Part shown: positions 7,949 to 14,442 of the stretch, in pieces | Layout: each line of letters begins with the position of its first letter | How positions within the stretch are numbered: position 1 is the first letter of the stretch | IMG/VR virus record: IMGVR_UViG_3300042879_005260 | Location: 93,514 to 122,591 of that record | DNA: 29,078 bases | Source: a virus | Direction: 5' to 3' (one strand) | Position numbers and translations under genes: made by a program | The notes under the pieces: generated by a model | Told to the model about the DNA's origin: nothing | Databases searched by the model: none | The model's input: the letters and a program-made list of their open reading frames with translations, nothing else

Positions 7949-8668
7949 ATGGATTACAATAGAATATACAAACAACTGATTAGTAAAGCTAAAAGTGAGA
8001 AAAGAGTTAAAAATAACGGAATTTATTATGAATCACACCACATCATCCCAAAATGTTTAGGTGGTGATGGCAAGACTACACAATGGAGAACACATAATAA
8101 TATAGTTCTTTTAACAGCAAAAGAACATTTTATTGCTCACCTTTTATTATGTGAAATTTATCCTGAAAATAAAAAATTAATATATGCATTATGGTATATG
8201 ATAAATGGTTCAAATAATGGCCCAAATACTGGTTCAAGAGAGCTTAATGTGTCATCAAGAACTTATGAAAGAGTTAGACAAAAACATTCACAAGTAGTGT
8301 CTAAAACACATAAAGGTATAATTAGAAGTCTTGAATTTAAAAATAAATTATCTATATCTAGAAAAGGTGTTGCAAGTCCTTTAAAAGGAAAAAAGAGACC
8401 CAATTTATCAAAATCAAAATTAGGGAAACCAAGACCTGAATTAAAAGGGAAAAAACAATCGTTAACACATATTATAAATAGAACAAAATCAAAAAGTAAC
8501 CCAATAATTCAATGTTCCTTGGATGGTGAAGTTATAAAAGAATGGAATTCACAAATAGAGGTTGCAAAAAATTTTAATATACTACCATCAACATTAAGTA
8601 GATGTATCAAAGGTAGTCTTACTAAATCTTGTAAAGGGTTTGTATGGAAAAAAAAGAAAAAATATTAG
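7949..8668 (+). CDS. HNH homing endonuclease with NUMOD repeats
   Basis: 239 aa. Residues 29-63 (SHHIIPKCLGGDG ... NIVLLTAKEHFIAHLLL) form the HNH nuclease core seen in T4-like Seg/Mob enzymes. A Lys/Pro-rich stretch near 145-175 (KGKKRPNLSKSKLGKPRPEL) is NUMOD3-like. The last 45 residues (CSLDGEVIKEW ... ILPSTLSRCIKG) are a NUMOD1-like DNA-binding helix-turn-helix. ATG 7949 is preferred over an upstream TTG; a G-rich stretch (GGGGGAT) lies 10 nt before it. It sits between the halves of the RNA ligase and probably mobilises that insertion by homing into uninterrupted alleles. Confidence 0.85.
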   Translation: MDYNRIYKQLISKAKSEKRVKNNGIYYESHHIIPKCLGGDGKTTQWRTHNNIVLLTAKEHFIAHLLLCEIYPENKKLIYALWYMINGSNNGPNTGSRELNVSSRTYERVRQKHSQVVSKTHKGIIRSLEFKNKLSISRKGVASPLKGKKRPNLSKSKLGKPRPELKGKKQSLTHIINRTKSKSNPIIQCSLDGEVIKEWNSQIEVAKNFNILPSTLSRCIKGSLTKSCKGFVWKKKKKY

Positions 8669-8730
8669 ATATTTAAAAATTATTTTTATATATTTACACA
8701 TGTATTCAAAAACAAAATTGTATTTAAAAT

Positions 8731-9249
8731 ATGAAAAAAATATTAAGCAAATTCTTCAAGAAAAAAGAAAAAAAACATTATTACCCAACAGATGTCTGGT
8801 CAGAAGTCACTGATAAATACAAGTTAAAAGAAAAACTTTGGCATTATGTTAAGGTAAGAGCGAGCGTTGATAAAATAGAGGCAGGTATTGTAATATACGG
8901 AGAGATTTATGGTCCTGGCATTCAACAGAATTATGATTACGGATTAAAAGAGTTAGAATTTGCTGTGTTTGATATAACTTATAATAACAAGTATGATAGT
9001 GTTATTCACACTGAGTATGTTGTTAAAAATGTTTTAAGATTACCTCACGTACCTATTTTATATATCGGTCCTTGGTCTCAAAAAGTACAAGACAAACATG
9101 TATTCAACAATATGATTGAAGGAACTAAAGTACCTCATGAAGGGATTGTGATTAAGCATGTAAGTGGTGAAAGACAAAAAGTGGCAAAAGTGATCAATCC
9201 TGATTACTTAATAGCAAGTGAAAAACATGATTATGGTGATTCCCATTAA
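8731..9249 (+). CDS. RNA ligase, C-terminal part (split gene)
   Basis: 172 aa. Residues 52-70 (GIVIYGEIYGPGIQQNYDYG) match ligase motif III and its flank, about 136-143 (HEGIVIKH) motif IV, and KVAKVINPDYL motif V. With the gene at 7138 it makes a complete Rnl5-type ligase. An in-frame TAA precedes the ATG, so as a free-standing gene translation starts at 8731. The first 15 residues (MKKILSKFFKKKEKK) are Lys-rich and probably new. It may associate with the N-terminal part as a gene-in-pieces enzyme. Confidence 0.75.
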   Translation: MKKILSKFFKKKEKKHYYPTDVWSEVTDKYKLKEKLWHYVKVRASVDKIEAGIVIYGEIYGPGIQQNYDYGLKELEFAVFDITYNNKYDSVIHTEYVVKNVLRLPHVPILYIGPWSQKVQDKHVFNNMIEGTKVPHEGIVIKHVSGERQKVAKVINPDYLIASEKHDYGDSH

Positions 9250-9253
9250 TTTT

Positions 9254-9284
9254 TTTGTAAAATTAAAAAATTGTAGTATCTTTG
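9254..9284 (+). promoter_or_regulatory. Bacteroidetes-type promoter
   Basis: TTTG, a 19-nt spacer and TATCTTTG; the ATG at 9306 follows at 22 nt. Confidence 0.65.
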
Positions 9285-9305
9285 TTCTCACAAAAATTAA
9301 AAACT

Positions 9306-9575
9306 ATGTTTATAATAAATTACGTATTTGTCGCAATACTGGACGGTAGCCCAATTGCGGCTGCTCACACAAAAGCCGATATCGAAGAAATGTTGGATGA
9401 ATATAATGGTGTTAAAACTGGACATGCTGAACTTGTAAAATATGAACCTTATAACAGTAAGTACCCAAGTATAAACGACCTTGAAGGTGTTTACACTTAT
9501 AAAGATAAAGACGGTGAGTATGAAATAAAAGTTTACGGTACTGAATATAAAAGAGAAAAACAAATTAATGATTGA
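9306..9575 (+). CDS. small protein at left edge of cassette array 1
   Basis: 89 aa (MFIINYVFVAILDGSPIAAA onward), no recognised family. ATG 9306 is chosen over an in-frame TTG that lies in the promoter. Its 3' end runs into the first attC-like site (9579), and the bases before TAACG look like a cassette right end. The matching left end is missing upstream, so this gene marks the eroded boundary of the array. It has its own strong host-type promoter. Confidence 0.55.
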   Translation: MFIINYVFVAILDGSPIAAAHTKADIEEMLDEYNGVKTGHAELVKYEPYNSKYPSINDLEGVYTYKDKDGEYEIKVYGTEYKREKQIND

Positions 9576-9578
9576 ACC

Positions 9579-9666
9579 TAACGGTTGGGTGTATATGTAG
9601 TTTTTTTTGTAGAAAGTTTCAAATTAATTTTTTTGTTTGATAAAAATGTTGTATATTTGTTGTTAT
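9579..9666. repeat. attC-like site (hybrid arms)
   Basis: The left arm TAACGGTTGGGTGTATATG belongs to one stem type. The right end TATATTTGTTGTTAT belongs to another, so the arms do not pair well. It may be a deletion scar between two sites. Confidence 0.5.
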
Positions 9667-9774
9667 AAATATGTGATGGTGAAATAGCGACACAGCAACT
9701 GCCACGTGATTTGTGGAACAACAGTAAGACACGTAGTTGGTTAAATACCGAGCATCCTTCACCATCATTATTTA
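9667..9774 (+). ncRNA. ORF-less mini-cassette with bulged hairpin, possible ncRNA
   Basis: About 108 nt between two sites with no ORF. The ends are the cassette inverted repeat (GATGGTGAA at 9675-9683 versus TTCACCATC). Inside, CAACT-gcc-ACGTG pairs with CACGT-AGTTG around a 21-nt loop. A TAnnTTTG-like element (TATATTTG) lies in the preceding site. The stretches TGGTGAAATAG and GGTTAAATACC look like tRNA A and B boxes, but no cloverleaf with a proper acceptor and anticodon arm can be drawn. Function unknown. Confidence 0.3.
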
Positions 9775-9898
9775 TAACGGTTGGGTGTATATGTAGTGTG
9801 AGATTAGAACCACTACACTTGATTTAACCACAAATGTTTATTAGAAATAGAAATTTGAATATATCACTTAACCTCACATTACATATACACCTTGTTAT
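9775..9898. repeat. attC-like site (long, TGTGAG type)
   Basis: TAACGGTTGGGTGTATATG with TGTGAG pairs with CTCACA plus TACATATACACC before TTGTTAT. There is one extra base between the paired blocks. Closely related to the site at 27512. Confidence 0.75.
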
Positions 9899-9944
9899 GT
9901 GTAGTAATTTTGTGGGTGGGATTTGGGCTAAAATTTAATTTCTG

Positions 9945-9954
9945 AATATTTATA
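9945..9954 (+). promoter_or_regulatory. putative phage late promoter element (AATATTTATA)
   Basis: TTTCTGAATATTTATATATA precedes the CTS gene at 9970; nearly identical to the leader before 27684. Confidence 0.5.
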
Positions 9955-9969
9955 TATAAAGATAAAACT

Positions 9970-10452
9970 ATGAGTAAAGAAATGAGAAACCATATAGATA
10001 AGTTTAAGAATTTTTTGTTGAAGGAACAAGATGAAAATTCAAATTTTGAGGATTTTGAAGGTGTTAATGAACATACTTTTATTCTTTACTTTGATGTAAG
10101 TGCTGGAAACATACCACAATCTGAATATGATGATGTTCTTCATCGTGCTTTGATTGAAGAATTTGATGGGTTTGGAAACACTTTTTACTTAAAAGATTAC
10201 TTTACTTCTACTAATCCAAGTTTTGAAGTTAAAATAATTAAAAACGAGTGGATTGGTAATAAAAACCACGTTTTTGATTATATAAAAACTACAATAAAGG
10301 TGGAGATACCAAAATATGAAGATTTTACTATTGAAGATGTTGAAGAAACTATCAAAAATAAGTTAGGTAGTTTTTATCATCGTTGGAATATATCATACGA
10401 TGAAACAGAAAAAGTTCATATATGGTTGAAGAAATTAGAAAGGGTCGGGTAA
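9970..10452 (+). CDS. cassette protein with CTS leader
   Basis: 160 aa. The leader MSKEMRNHIDKFKNFLLKEQ is basic and helical and ends L-K-E. The MSKEMRxxID form is shared with the genes at 26918 and 27684. The body (FILYFDVSAGNIPQSEYDDV onward) is acidic/aromatic with no recognised fold. It is the only gene of its cassette and follows a late element. I infer a protein packaged in the capsid and cleaved by the prohead protease; what it does in the host is unknown. Confidence 0.6.
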   Translation: MSKEMRNHIDKFKNFLLKEQDENSNFEDFEGVNEHTFILYFDVSAGNIPQSEYDDVLHRALIEEFDGFGNTFYLKDYFTSTNPSFEVKIIKNEWIGNKNHVFDYIKTTIKVEIPKYEDFTIEDVEETIKNKLGSFYHRWNISYDETEKVHIWLKKLERVG

Positions 10453-10466
10453 AAAATTATTACACA

Positions 10467-10546
10467 TAACGGTTACAAATATGAGAAGTAAATTTTATCT
10501 ATAAAAATTAGATAAATCAAAATTTATTTCTTATATTTGTTGTTAT
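10467..10546. repeat. attC-like site (AAGTAAATTTT loop type)
   Basis: TAACGGTTACAAATATGAG pairs with the right arm ending TTATATTTGTTGTTAT. Same loop family as 14042 and 26179. Confidence 0.75.
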
Positions 10547-10589
10547 ATTTAGTTTTGATTTTGTTTTACCTTATAAAAAAATAAATAAT

Positions 10590-10916
10590 ATGGAAAATAT
10601 AGTAAGTCACACTGTTCATTATCTTAAAAGAGTTGGTGAACCTAAAACAACAGATTTTAATTCTGAAATGAAAGAACAGAAATTAGAAATTGAAGCAAGA
10701 ATATCAATAAAACAGTCTTTAGAATTTTGTTCTTTTTTAAGCAGTATTGCAAATAACAAAGGGAGAAATGATGGAACTATTAACGGTAAAACTTTATCAA
10801 TAATTTCCAACTGGTATGATGTAAATGGTGGTTCAATTACAATAAACCATATCTATGGAAAAAGTGTAAGCAATAAAACAAGTTACTACACAATAACTTG
10901 GAGTAAAGAATTATAG
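10590..10916 (+). CDS. cassette protein, unknown function
   Basis: 108 aa, MENIVSHTVHYLKRVGEPKT onward. It may be a small alpha/beta protein; the C-terminus (GGSITINHIYGKSVSNK, then TSYYTITW) suggests strands. No motif is recognised. The cassette leader TTATATTTAGTTTTGATTTT is of the same type as before 23108 and 28703. The expected matching right end is missing, so this cassette is fused to the following small gene. Confidence 0.55.
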   Translation: MENIVSHTVHYLKRVGEPKTTDFNSEMKEQKLEIEARISIKQSLEFCSFLSSIANNKGRNDGTINGKTLSIISNWYDVNGGSITINHIYGKSVSNKTSYYTITWSKEL

Positions 10917-10932
10917 TCAAATAATACGATAA

Positions 10933-11118
10933 ATGAAAAATATAGTATCAACATACGATAAGAGTAAAAATACAAGGGGAGGCACTCGGCAAGGGTCGGG
11001 TGCTAAACCTAAATACAATGAGCAAACTAAAACGGTTGCTTTTCGCTGTCCGCTGTCAAAAGTTGATGAACTGAAATTTATTGTCAAGTCTAAACTTTCG
11101 GAGTGGTCGGTAAAATAG
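10933..11118 (+). CDS. small basic protein, possible ribbon-helix-helix
   Basis: 61 aa. Residues 15-30 (GGTRQGSGAKPKYNEQ) form a Gly/Lys-rich flexible arm. TKTVAFRCPLSKVDELKFIV then resembles the beta-strand plus helix of small ribbon-helix-helix DNA-binding proteins. It lies 16 nt after the previous gene with no attC between them, and its cassette end (GCAGCTAACG) does not match the upstream left end. It was probably a separate cassette before a deletion. Confidence 0.5.
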   Translation: MKNIVSTYDKSKNTRGGTRQGSGAKPKYNEQTKTVAFRCPLSKVDELKFIVKSKLSEWSVK

Positions 11119-11122
11119 CAGC

Positions 11123-11247
11123 TAACGTCTGATGATAAACAATCGTTTTAATGTTGTTTATCGGTTGGGTGTATGAGAAGGTTTGCTTGTAGAAACTTTC
11201 AAATTACCACAACTATTGATAGCAAACTTTCTTATACACCTTGTTAT
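11123..11247. repeat. compound attC-like site (deletion scar)
   Basis: 11123-11162 is the short GATGATAAACA type with its final ATTTGTTAT missing. It is fused directly to GGTTGGGTGTATGAG of a second site lacking its TAAC. The second site ends CTTATACACCTTGTTAT. A cassette was probably lost between the two. Confidence 0.65.
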
Positions 11248-11335
11248 ACACAGTACGGTTTAATTAGGTAGAATGTTGATACGAAGAACGAATAAAAACT
11301 TTTTAAAAAAGTGAGGTGGGGAAATTTAATTTCTG

Positions 11336-11350
11336 AATATTTCTATATAA
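11336..11350 (+). promoter_or_regulatory. putative late promoter element (AATATTTCTATATAA)
   Basis: One-base variant of the late element, in a leader shared with the cassette at 23660. Confidence 0.4.
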
Positions 11351-11368
11351 GATAAACTATTTATAAAT

Positions 11369-11938
11369 ATGAAACAAGATAGAAGAATACATAATTTCAT
11401 TAAAACTACTATAAGAGAGTTTGTAAATGAACAACCTAATAATAATGATATGGAAAATTTATTGAAAAAAGCGTTAGATGATGCTTTTATAAAACTTGAA
11501 AATCAAGTACCACAAACAAAAAAGAAAACTGAAACTATCAGTATTCAAGATGTAAAACCATCACAATTATTATCATTTATGAAATCAAATGATATACCAA
11601 ATGATGCTTATTTTACTGGGACAGATAATGGATATGATGGTTGGAATGATATTGTATTGGCTTGGGAAGTCGATGTACCAACCACAGAAAAGGAAAAGTT
11701 GGAATATAAAAATAGACGTTTCCACGATATTGCTTTTAAAAGTGTATATGATTTATTGACACCAAATGGTTATAAAAGAACTTCAGGACAGGATAGAGGT
11801 AGAATAAGTTATAGAAAATCAAGTTATGCTTCACATATTATTATGTTTGATAATAAAACGGTATATGAAATGTATATGGATAAAGATTTCAACTCGTTAT
11901 TAGAATATTATTCTATGTATTTTAAAAAAGAAGGGTAG
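11369..11938 (+). CDS. cassette protein with CTS leader
   Basis: 189 aa. The leader MKQDRRIHNFIKTTIREFVN ends V-N-E and is nearly the same as that of 23660 (MEQDKKIKNFIKTTIREFLN). A Lys-rich linker follows, then a globular part from about residue 60 (PSQLLSFMKSNDIPNDAYF ... GYDGWNDIVLAWEVD), unrecognised. About 100 nt of leader and 60 nt of 3' tail are shared with the 23660 cassette, but the protein bodies differ. Probably a packaged, injected protein; function unknown. Confidence 0.6.
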   Translation: MKQDRRIHNFIKTTIREFVNEQPNNNDMENLLKKALDDAFIKLENQVPQTKKKTETISIQDVKPSQLLSFMKSNDIPNDAYFTGTDNGYDGWNDIVLAWEVDVPTTEKEKLEYKNRRFHDIAFKSVYDLLTPNGYKRTSGQDRGRISYRKSSYASHIIMFDNKTVYEMYMDKDFNSLLEYYSMYFKKEG

Positions 11939-11999
11939 GGAAATTTTAAAAAGTTTTTCTCACTAAACTTAATTTGAAACGATAATGTAGTATTGTGTA

Positions 12000-12125
12000 T
12001 AACGGCTGACGATATGTGAAGGTGGGGATTATAAGTGCTAAACCCAGACTTACCAACAAAAGTAAATTAGATGCACAAATCTATGGATTTGGAACAAGCC
12101 CCCACTTTCATATATTGTTTGTTAT
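12000..12125. repeat. attC-like site (long, GTGGGG type)
   Basis: TAACGGCTGACGATATGTGA plus AGGTGGGG pairs with CCCCCACTTTCATATATTG before TTTGTTAT. Confidence 0.7.
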
Positions 12126-12147
12126 AGGGCGTTTAAATCAATAAATT

Positions 12148-12363
12148 ATGAGTGATGCAATGAGTGAAATTTACAAAGCTGAAAGAGAATATGAAAGAGA
12201 ATATTCTAAATGGAAGGAACAATTAGGTAAATCAGAAAAATTAGCGGATGAATACCAAAATATTTCTGATGAAATAGATGAAACTAATAGAGAATATAAA
12301 AGAAAATTGAACGATTTAATATCTAAATTAGAATTTGTTAAAGAGCAAATAAATGCCCTATAA
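12148..12363 (+). CDS. cassette coiled-coil protein
   Basis: 71 aa, almost entirely helical with heptad-like spacing of hydrophobic residues (AEREYEREYSKWKEQLGKSE ... KLNDLISKLEFVKEQINAL). The stop codon TAA is the first three bases of the next attC-like site. A likely dimeric coiled coil of unknown role. The cassette ends are TTATAGGGC and its complement GCCCTATAA. Confidence 0.55.
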   Translation: MSDAMSEIYKAEREYEREYSKWKEQLGKSEKLADEYQNISDEIDETNREYKRKLNDLISKLEFVKEQINAL

Positions 12364-12409
12364 CGTCCGATGATAAACAATCGTTTTAATGTTGTTTATC
12401 ATTTGTTAT
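12361..12409. repeat. attC-like site (short, ATCGTTTTAATG loop)
   Basis: GATGATAAACA pairs with TTGTTTATC around ATCGTTTTAATG; ends TTTGTTAT. Supplies the stop codon of the preceding gene. Confidence 0.8.
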
Positions 12410-12448
12410 AAGTATGTAAAATTTAATCATAGTAAAAACTTAAATAGA

Positions 12449-12709
12449 ATGGAAATAAAAGATTTAAACGAAGTCGTTAAATACTTCAAGGAATATACAA
12501 GCAGAGAAGATGGTAAATACTTCTTTCACAAAGAAAATGACAATTTTAAGATTATCATATCAACGGACAATGAATTATATCAATTAAATACTGACCACGA
12601 ACCTTGGGGTATTGAAATTGATACAATAGATAATCTTAAAATTAGGTTTAAATCTTTTACTGGTGAAAATATAGAAGACATTACAAATAGATTTTGGGAT
12701 GAAGATTAA
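12449..12709 (+). CDS. cassette protein, unknown function
   Basis: 86 aa from ATG 12449 (MEIKDLNEVVKYFKEYTSRE). Acidic, mixed alpha/beta, with HEPWGIEIDTIDNLKIRF near the centre. An upstream in-frame ATG lies inside the attC arm and is not preferred. The cassette begins TTATAAGTATGTAAAATTT and ends with the complementary AAATTTTATTACTTATAA. No family recognised. Confidence 0.55.
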   Translation: MEIKDLNEVVKYFKEYTSREDGKYFFHKENDNFKIIISTDNELYQLNTDHEPWGIEIDTIDNLKIRFKSFTGENIEDITNRFWDED

Positions 12710-12722
12710 ATTTTATTACTTA

Positions 12723-12850
12723 TAACGTTTTGCAGATAGGCGATGTGGCGGATTTTGAAACACAAAATTTGAAAATATGATACGAAGATTATTTGAAAAA
12801 CTAAAGCTGATTAAACCACGTCAGCCGCACTTGCCACAAACCAATGTTAG
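12723..12850. repeat. attC-like site with embedded start codon
   Basis: The left arm (GGCGATGTGGCGG) and right arm (CCGCACTTGCC, then CAATGTTAG) are far apart. The loop contains the ATG of the next gene (12777), whose frame runs through the right arm. Confidence 0.65.
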
Positions 12851-13055
12851 CGGTTCGGTTGTTTTAGTTAGTGATATTTTGTCTGAACAGCAAATAAATA
12901 GGGCAATTTTGTACTATACTAAACACAAAGAATACGTTGACGATATGGTTAAATTAACGAAAAATGCTTTTGAACCATCACAGATAGAGGACAAAAATGA
13001 CCCTATGTTATGGAAAGCTGAATATTGGAAGTGGTTTTTAACAACTGACCGCTAA
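12777..13055 (+). CDS. cassette protein translated from the upstream attC loop
   Basis: 92 aa. Residues 1-23 (MIRRLFEKLKLIKPRQPHLP then QTN) are encoded by the loop and right arm of the preceding site. The cassette proper starts within codon 24 (GTT). The start MI+.(F/I)EKLK resembles that of 27305. The body (LSEQQINRAILYYTKHKEYV) is helical and unrecognised. The stop TAA is part of the next TAACG. No other convincing start exists inside the cassette. Confidence 0.55.
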   Translation: MIRRLFEKLKLIKPRQPHLPQTNVSGSVVLVSDILSEQQINRAILYYTKHKEYVDDMVKLTKNAFEPSQIEDKNDPMLWKAEYWKWFLTTDR

Positions 13056-13141
13056 CGGTTGCAAATATATGTAGGTTTTTATTTGGAAATCTCAAATATT
13101 TGTACTACCTTTGTAAAAAACTTACATATATTTGTTGTTAT
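13053..13141. repeat. attC-like site with promoter loop
   Basis: TAACGGTTGCAAATATATG pairs with CATATATTTGTTGTTAT. The loop holds a TTTG-N20-TACCTTTG promoter. Confidence 0.8.
13082..13113 (+). promoter_or_regulatory. promoter inside attC loop
   Basis: TTTG (13082-13085), 20 nt, TACCTTTG (13106-13113). The downstream gene starts at 13156. The same arrangement occurs at 22745 and 24760. Confidence 0.55.
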
Positions 13142-13155
13142 AAAACGTTTTTATT

Positions 13156-13455
13156 ATGGAAAATTTAGAATTTCAAATTAAAAAATTAGGGACACTTAAT
13201 TATTCGAGATTAGAATCTTTGAGTATTTTAAGGAAAGAAATAAACTCTTATGACTATAATTATACTATGTCAGAAGTGAAAGAATTGTTAGATTCTATCT
13301 TGAATAATAACTTTGAAGAACGTTTTAATTTGGAATTCAAGGTGTGTTTCGATAAAATATTTAATTGTAATGAATATACTGAATATGATAATTATCCAAC
13401 TGAACAAAATTTTCCAGAAGATTGGATTCCACCAATTGGGCAAAATGTTTTATAA
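13156..13455 (+). CDS. cassette protein, unknown function
   Basis: 99 aa, MENLEFQIKKLGTLNYSRLE onward. The N-terminal two thirds are helical and the C-terminus is Pro-rich (NFPEDWIPPIGQNVL). The stop codon overlaps the next attC-like site. Its ends are TTATAAAAC and GTTTTATAA. Probably expressed from the promoter in the preceding site. No family recognised. Confidence 0.55.
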   Translation: MENLEFQIKKLGTLNYSRLESLSILRKEINSYDYNYTMSEVKELLDSILNNNFEERFNLEFKVCFDKIFNCNEYTEYDNYPTEQNFPEDWIPPIGQNVL

Positions 13456-13539
13456 CGGTTGGGTATATGTGAAGTACCTTACCACAAACTTTAAAATTTA
13501 GTAGAAACTTTATGAGGTATTTCACATATACCTTGTTAT
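13453..13539. repeat. attC-like site
   Basis: TAACGGTTGGGTATATGTGA pairs with TTCACATATACCTTGTTAT; inner GAAGTACCTTA/TATGAGGTATTTC arms continue the stem. Confidence 0.75.
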
Positions 13540-13552
13540 AAACTGTAAAATT

Positions 13553-13720
13553 ATGACTGTACAAGATTTGATTGAAACACTATCCAAAATGGATAAAGAT
13601 AAGATTGTTATAATAACTGAACCAAGTGGAATAGGTTGGACTAACATTGGTAAAGTAGTAGAAGGTGAATGTGATGTTAAAATAATAGAAGATGATAATG
13701 GACTATTCCACGAGTCATAA
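13553..13720 (+). CDS. small cassette protein
   Basis: 55 aa, MTVQDLIETLSKMDKDKIVI then ITEPSGIGWTNIGKVVEGEC, ending GLFHES. The pattern of a helix followed by a KIVI strand and a G-x-G-W turn is common in small phage hypothetical proteins. No function can be given. Its ends are TTATAAACTGTAAAATTATG and the near-complement before TAACGG at 13733, so it is a complete single-gene cassette. Confidence 0.55.
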   Translation: MTVQDLIETLSKMDKDKIVIITEPSGIGWTNIGKVVEGECDVKIIEDDNGLFHES

Positions 13721-13732
13721 TTTTATTGTTTA

Positions 13733-13859
13733 TAACGGTTCACAGATTGCTTTAGTTGCGAATTTAAAAACGAAAAATTATGATAACACAGAGAGAATAT
13801 TTAGAAGCACAAAAGATTGTTGATGCGTACCACTCGCAATTGAAGCAATCTGTTGTTAG
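13733..13859. repeat. attC-like site with embedded start codon
   Basis: ACAGATTGCTTTAGTTGCGA pairs with TCGCAATTGAAGCAATCTGT. The loop holds the ATG of the gene at 13780. The crossover GTTAG is read as codon GTT. Confidence 0.7.
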
Positions 13860-14031
13860 CACCAGTGATTTATCGCTTAATCAAAAAGTAAAACGTAATT
13901 ATCCTGAAAGTTGGGATTATTGGGTTACTGAAATACAAGGCGAAGATGTGCTAATACGAACTACCGAAAGTGAAGATGACCCCAAGTATGATGATTTTTG
14001 GGTGAATATCGCTGAACTTCGCCTTGTTTAA
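13780..14031 (+). CDS. cassette protein translated from the upstream attC loop
   Basis: 83 aa. Residues 1-25 (MITQREYLEAQKIVDAYHSQ then LKQSV) come from the attC loop and right arm; the cassette starts in codon 26 (GTT). The body (LNQKVKRNYPESWDYWVTEI) resembles a small beta-barrel-like regulator with a W-x-V pattern, unrecognised. Cassette ends TTAGCACCA and TGGTGCTAA match. Confidence 0.6.
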   Translation: MITQREYLEAQKIVDAYHSQLKQSVVSTSDLSLNQKVKRNYPESWDYWVTEIQGEDVLIRTTESEDDPKYDDFWVNIAELRLV

Positions 14032-14041
14032 TCATTGGTGC

Positions 14042-14121
14042 TAACGTTTGCAAATATGAGAAGTAAATTTTACCTCTGAAAATTTTTTATTTCAAAATTT
14101 ATTTCTCATATTTGTTGTTAT
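14042..14121. repeat. attC-like site (AAGTAAATTTT loop type)
   Basis: TAACGTTTGCAAATATGAG pairs with CTCATATTTGTTGTTAT; loop arms AAGTAAATTTT/AAAATTTATTT. Confidence 0.8.
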
Positions 14122-14146
14122 ATTTAGTATCAAAAATTATTAACAC

Positions 14147-14386
14147 ATGGAAAATATAAAAAAATCATTAGAAGTATTAGCTAAGGTTGCTAATCATAGA
14201 GCAGTAGTAAATGACTTTGCTCGTAGTAAGTATATTGAAAGATTTGGTAATAAAGAAAAACCGATTGGAACATATCACGCTTATGATGGATATGATATAA
14301 TATCTGAAACAAAACTGAAAGTGAAATATACTTACGGTGCTGGTGATATGGACTTCAATGATTTTTTTATTATAGAATTTGAATAA
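14147..14386 (+). CDS. last cassette gene before the recombinase, unknown
   Basis: 79 aa, MENIKKSLEVLAKVANHRAV onward; a helical N-terminus and a strand-rich end (LKVKYTYGAGDMDFNDFFII). Its cassette ends (TTATATTTAGTATCAAAAA and TTTTTGATATTGAATATAA) match those of the 26294 cassette, but the encoded proteins are unrelated. Its own attC is reduced to TAAC at 14403. Confidence 0.55.
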   Translation: MENIKKSLEVLAKVANHRAVVNDFARSKYIERFGNKEKPIGTYHAYDGYDIISETKLKVKYTYGAGDMDFNDFFIIEFE

Positions 14387-14402
14387 TTTTTGATATTGAA
14401 TA

Positions 14403-14442
14403 TAACTAGATTATATATGTAATAACCCTTAACTTATTATAA
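14403..14442. other. half attC or candidate attI before the recombinase gene
   Basis: The right end of the last cassette (GAATATAAC) is followed by TAGATTATATATGTAATAAC instead of an attC arm. It runs straight into the recombinase start. It could be a decayed site or an attI-type primary site; nothing in the sequence decides. Confidence 0.3.

Larger units (their letters stand above)
9579..14403 (+). mobile_element. integron-like cassette array 1
   Basis: Eleven attC-like sites and one half-site separate plus-strand cassettes of about 0.1-0.6 kb. Cassettes carry one short gene, with two exceptions: one without an ORF and one with two. Cassette ends are inverted copies of each other, as the R'/R'' boxes of integron cassettes would be. 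The array ends at a half-site 40 nt before the tyrosine recombinase gene. Some sites show deletion scars. Confidence 0.75.

Noticed and set aside
7840-8730. complete group I intron in the RNA ligase
   Set aside because: The non-coding parts look too short and I find no P3/P7 core; only a pseudoknot is visible.
9668-9774. tRNA gene suggested by TGGTGAAATAG and GGTTAAATACC
   Set aside because: No acceptor, anticodon and T arms can be drawn together; the outer pairing is the cassette inverted repeat.
12071-12127. start codon in the loop of site 12000 as a sixth start-donor
   Set aside because: Its frame crosses the G^TTA point in another phase and stops at once (TTG TTA TAG).
12389-12448. upstream ATGs in attC arms (12389, 22810, 25029, 28619) as gene starts
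   Set aside because: They add leader-encoded residues unlike the protein, and the internal ATG follows an A-rich leader as in other cassettes.
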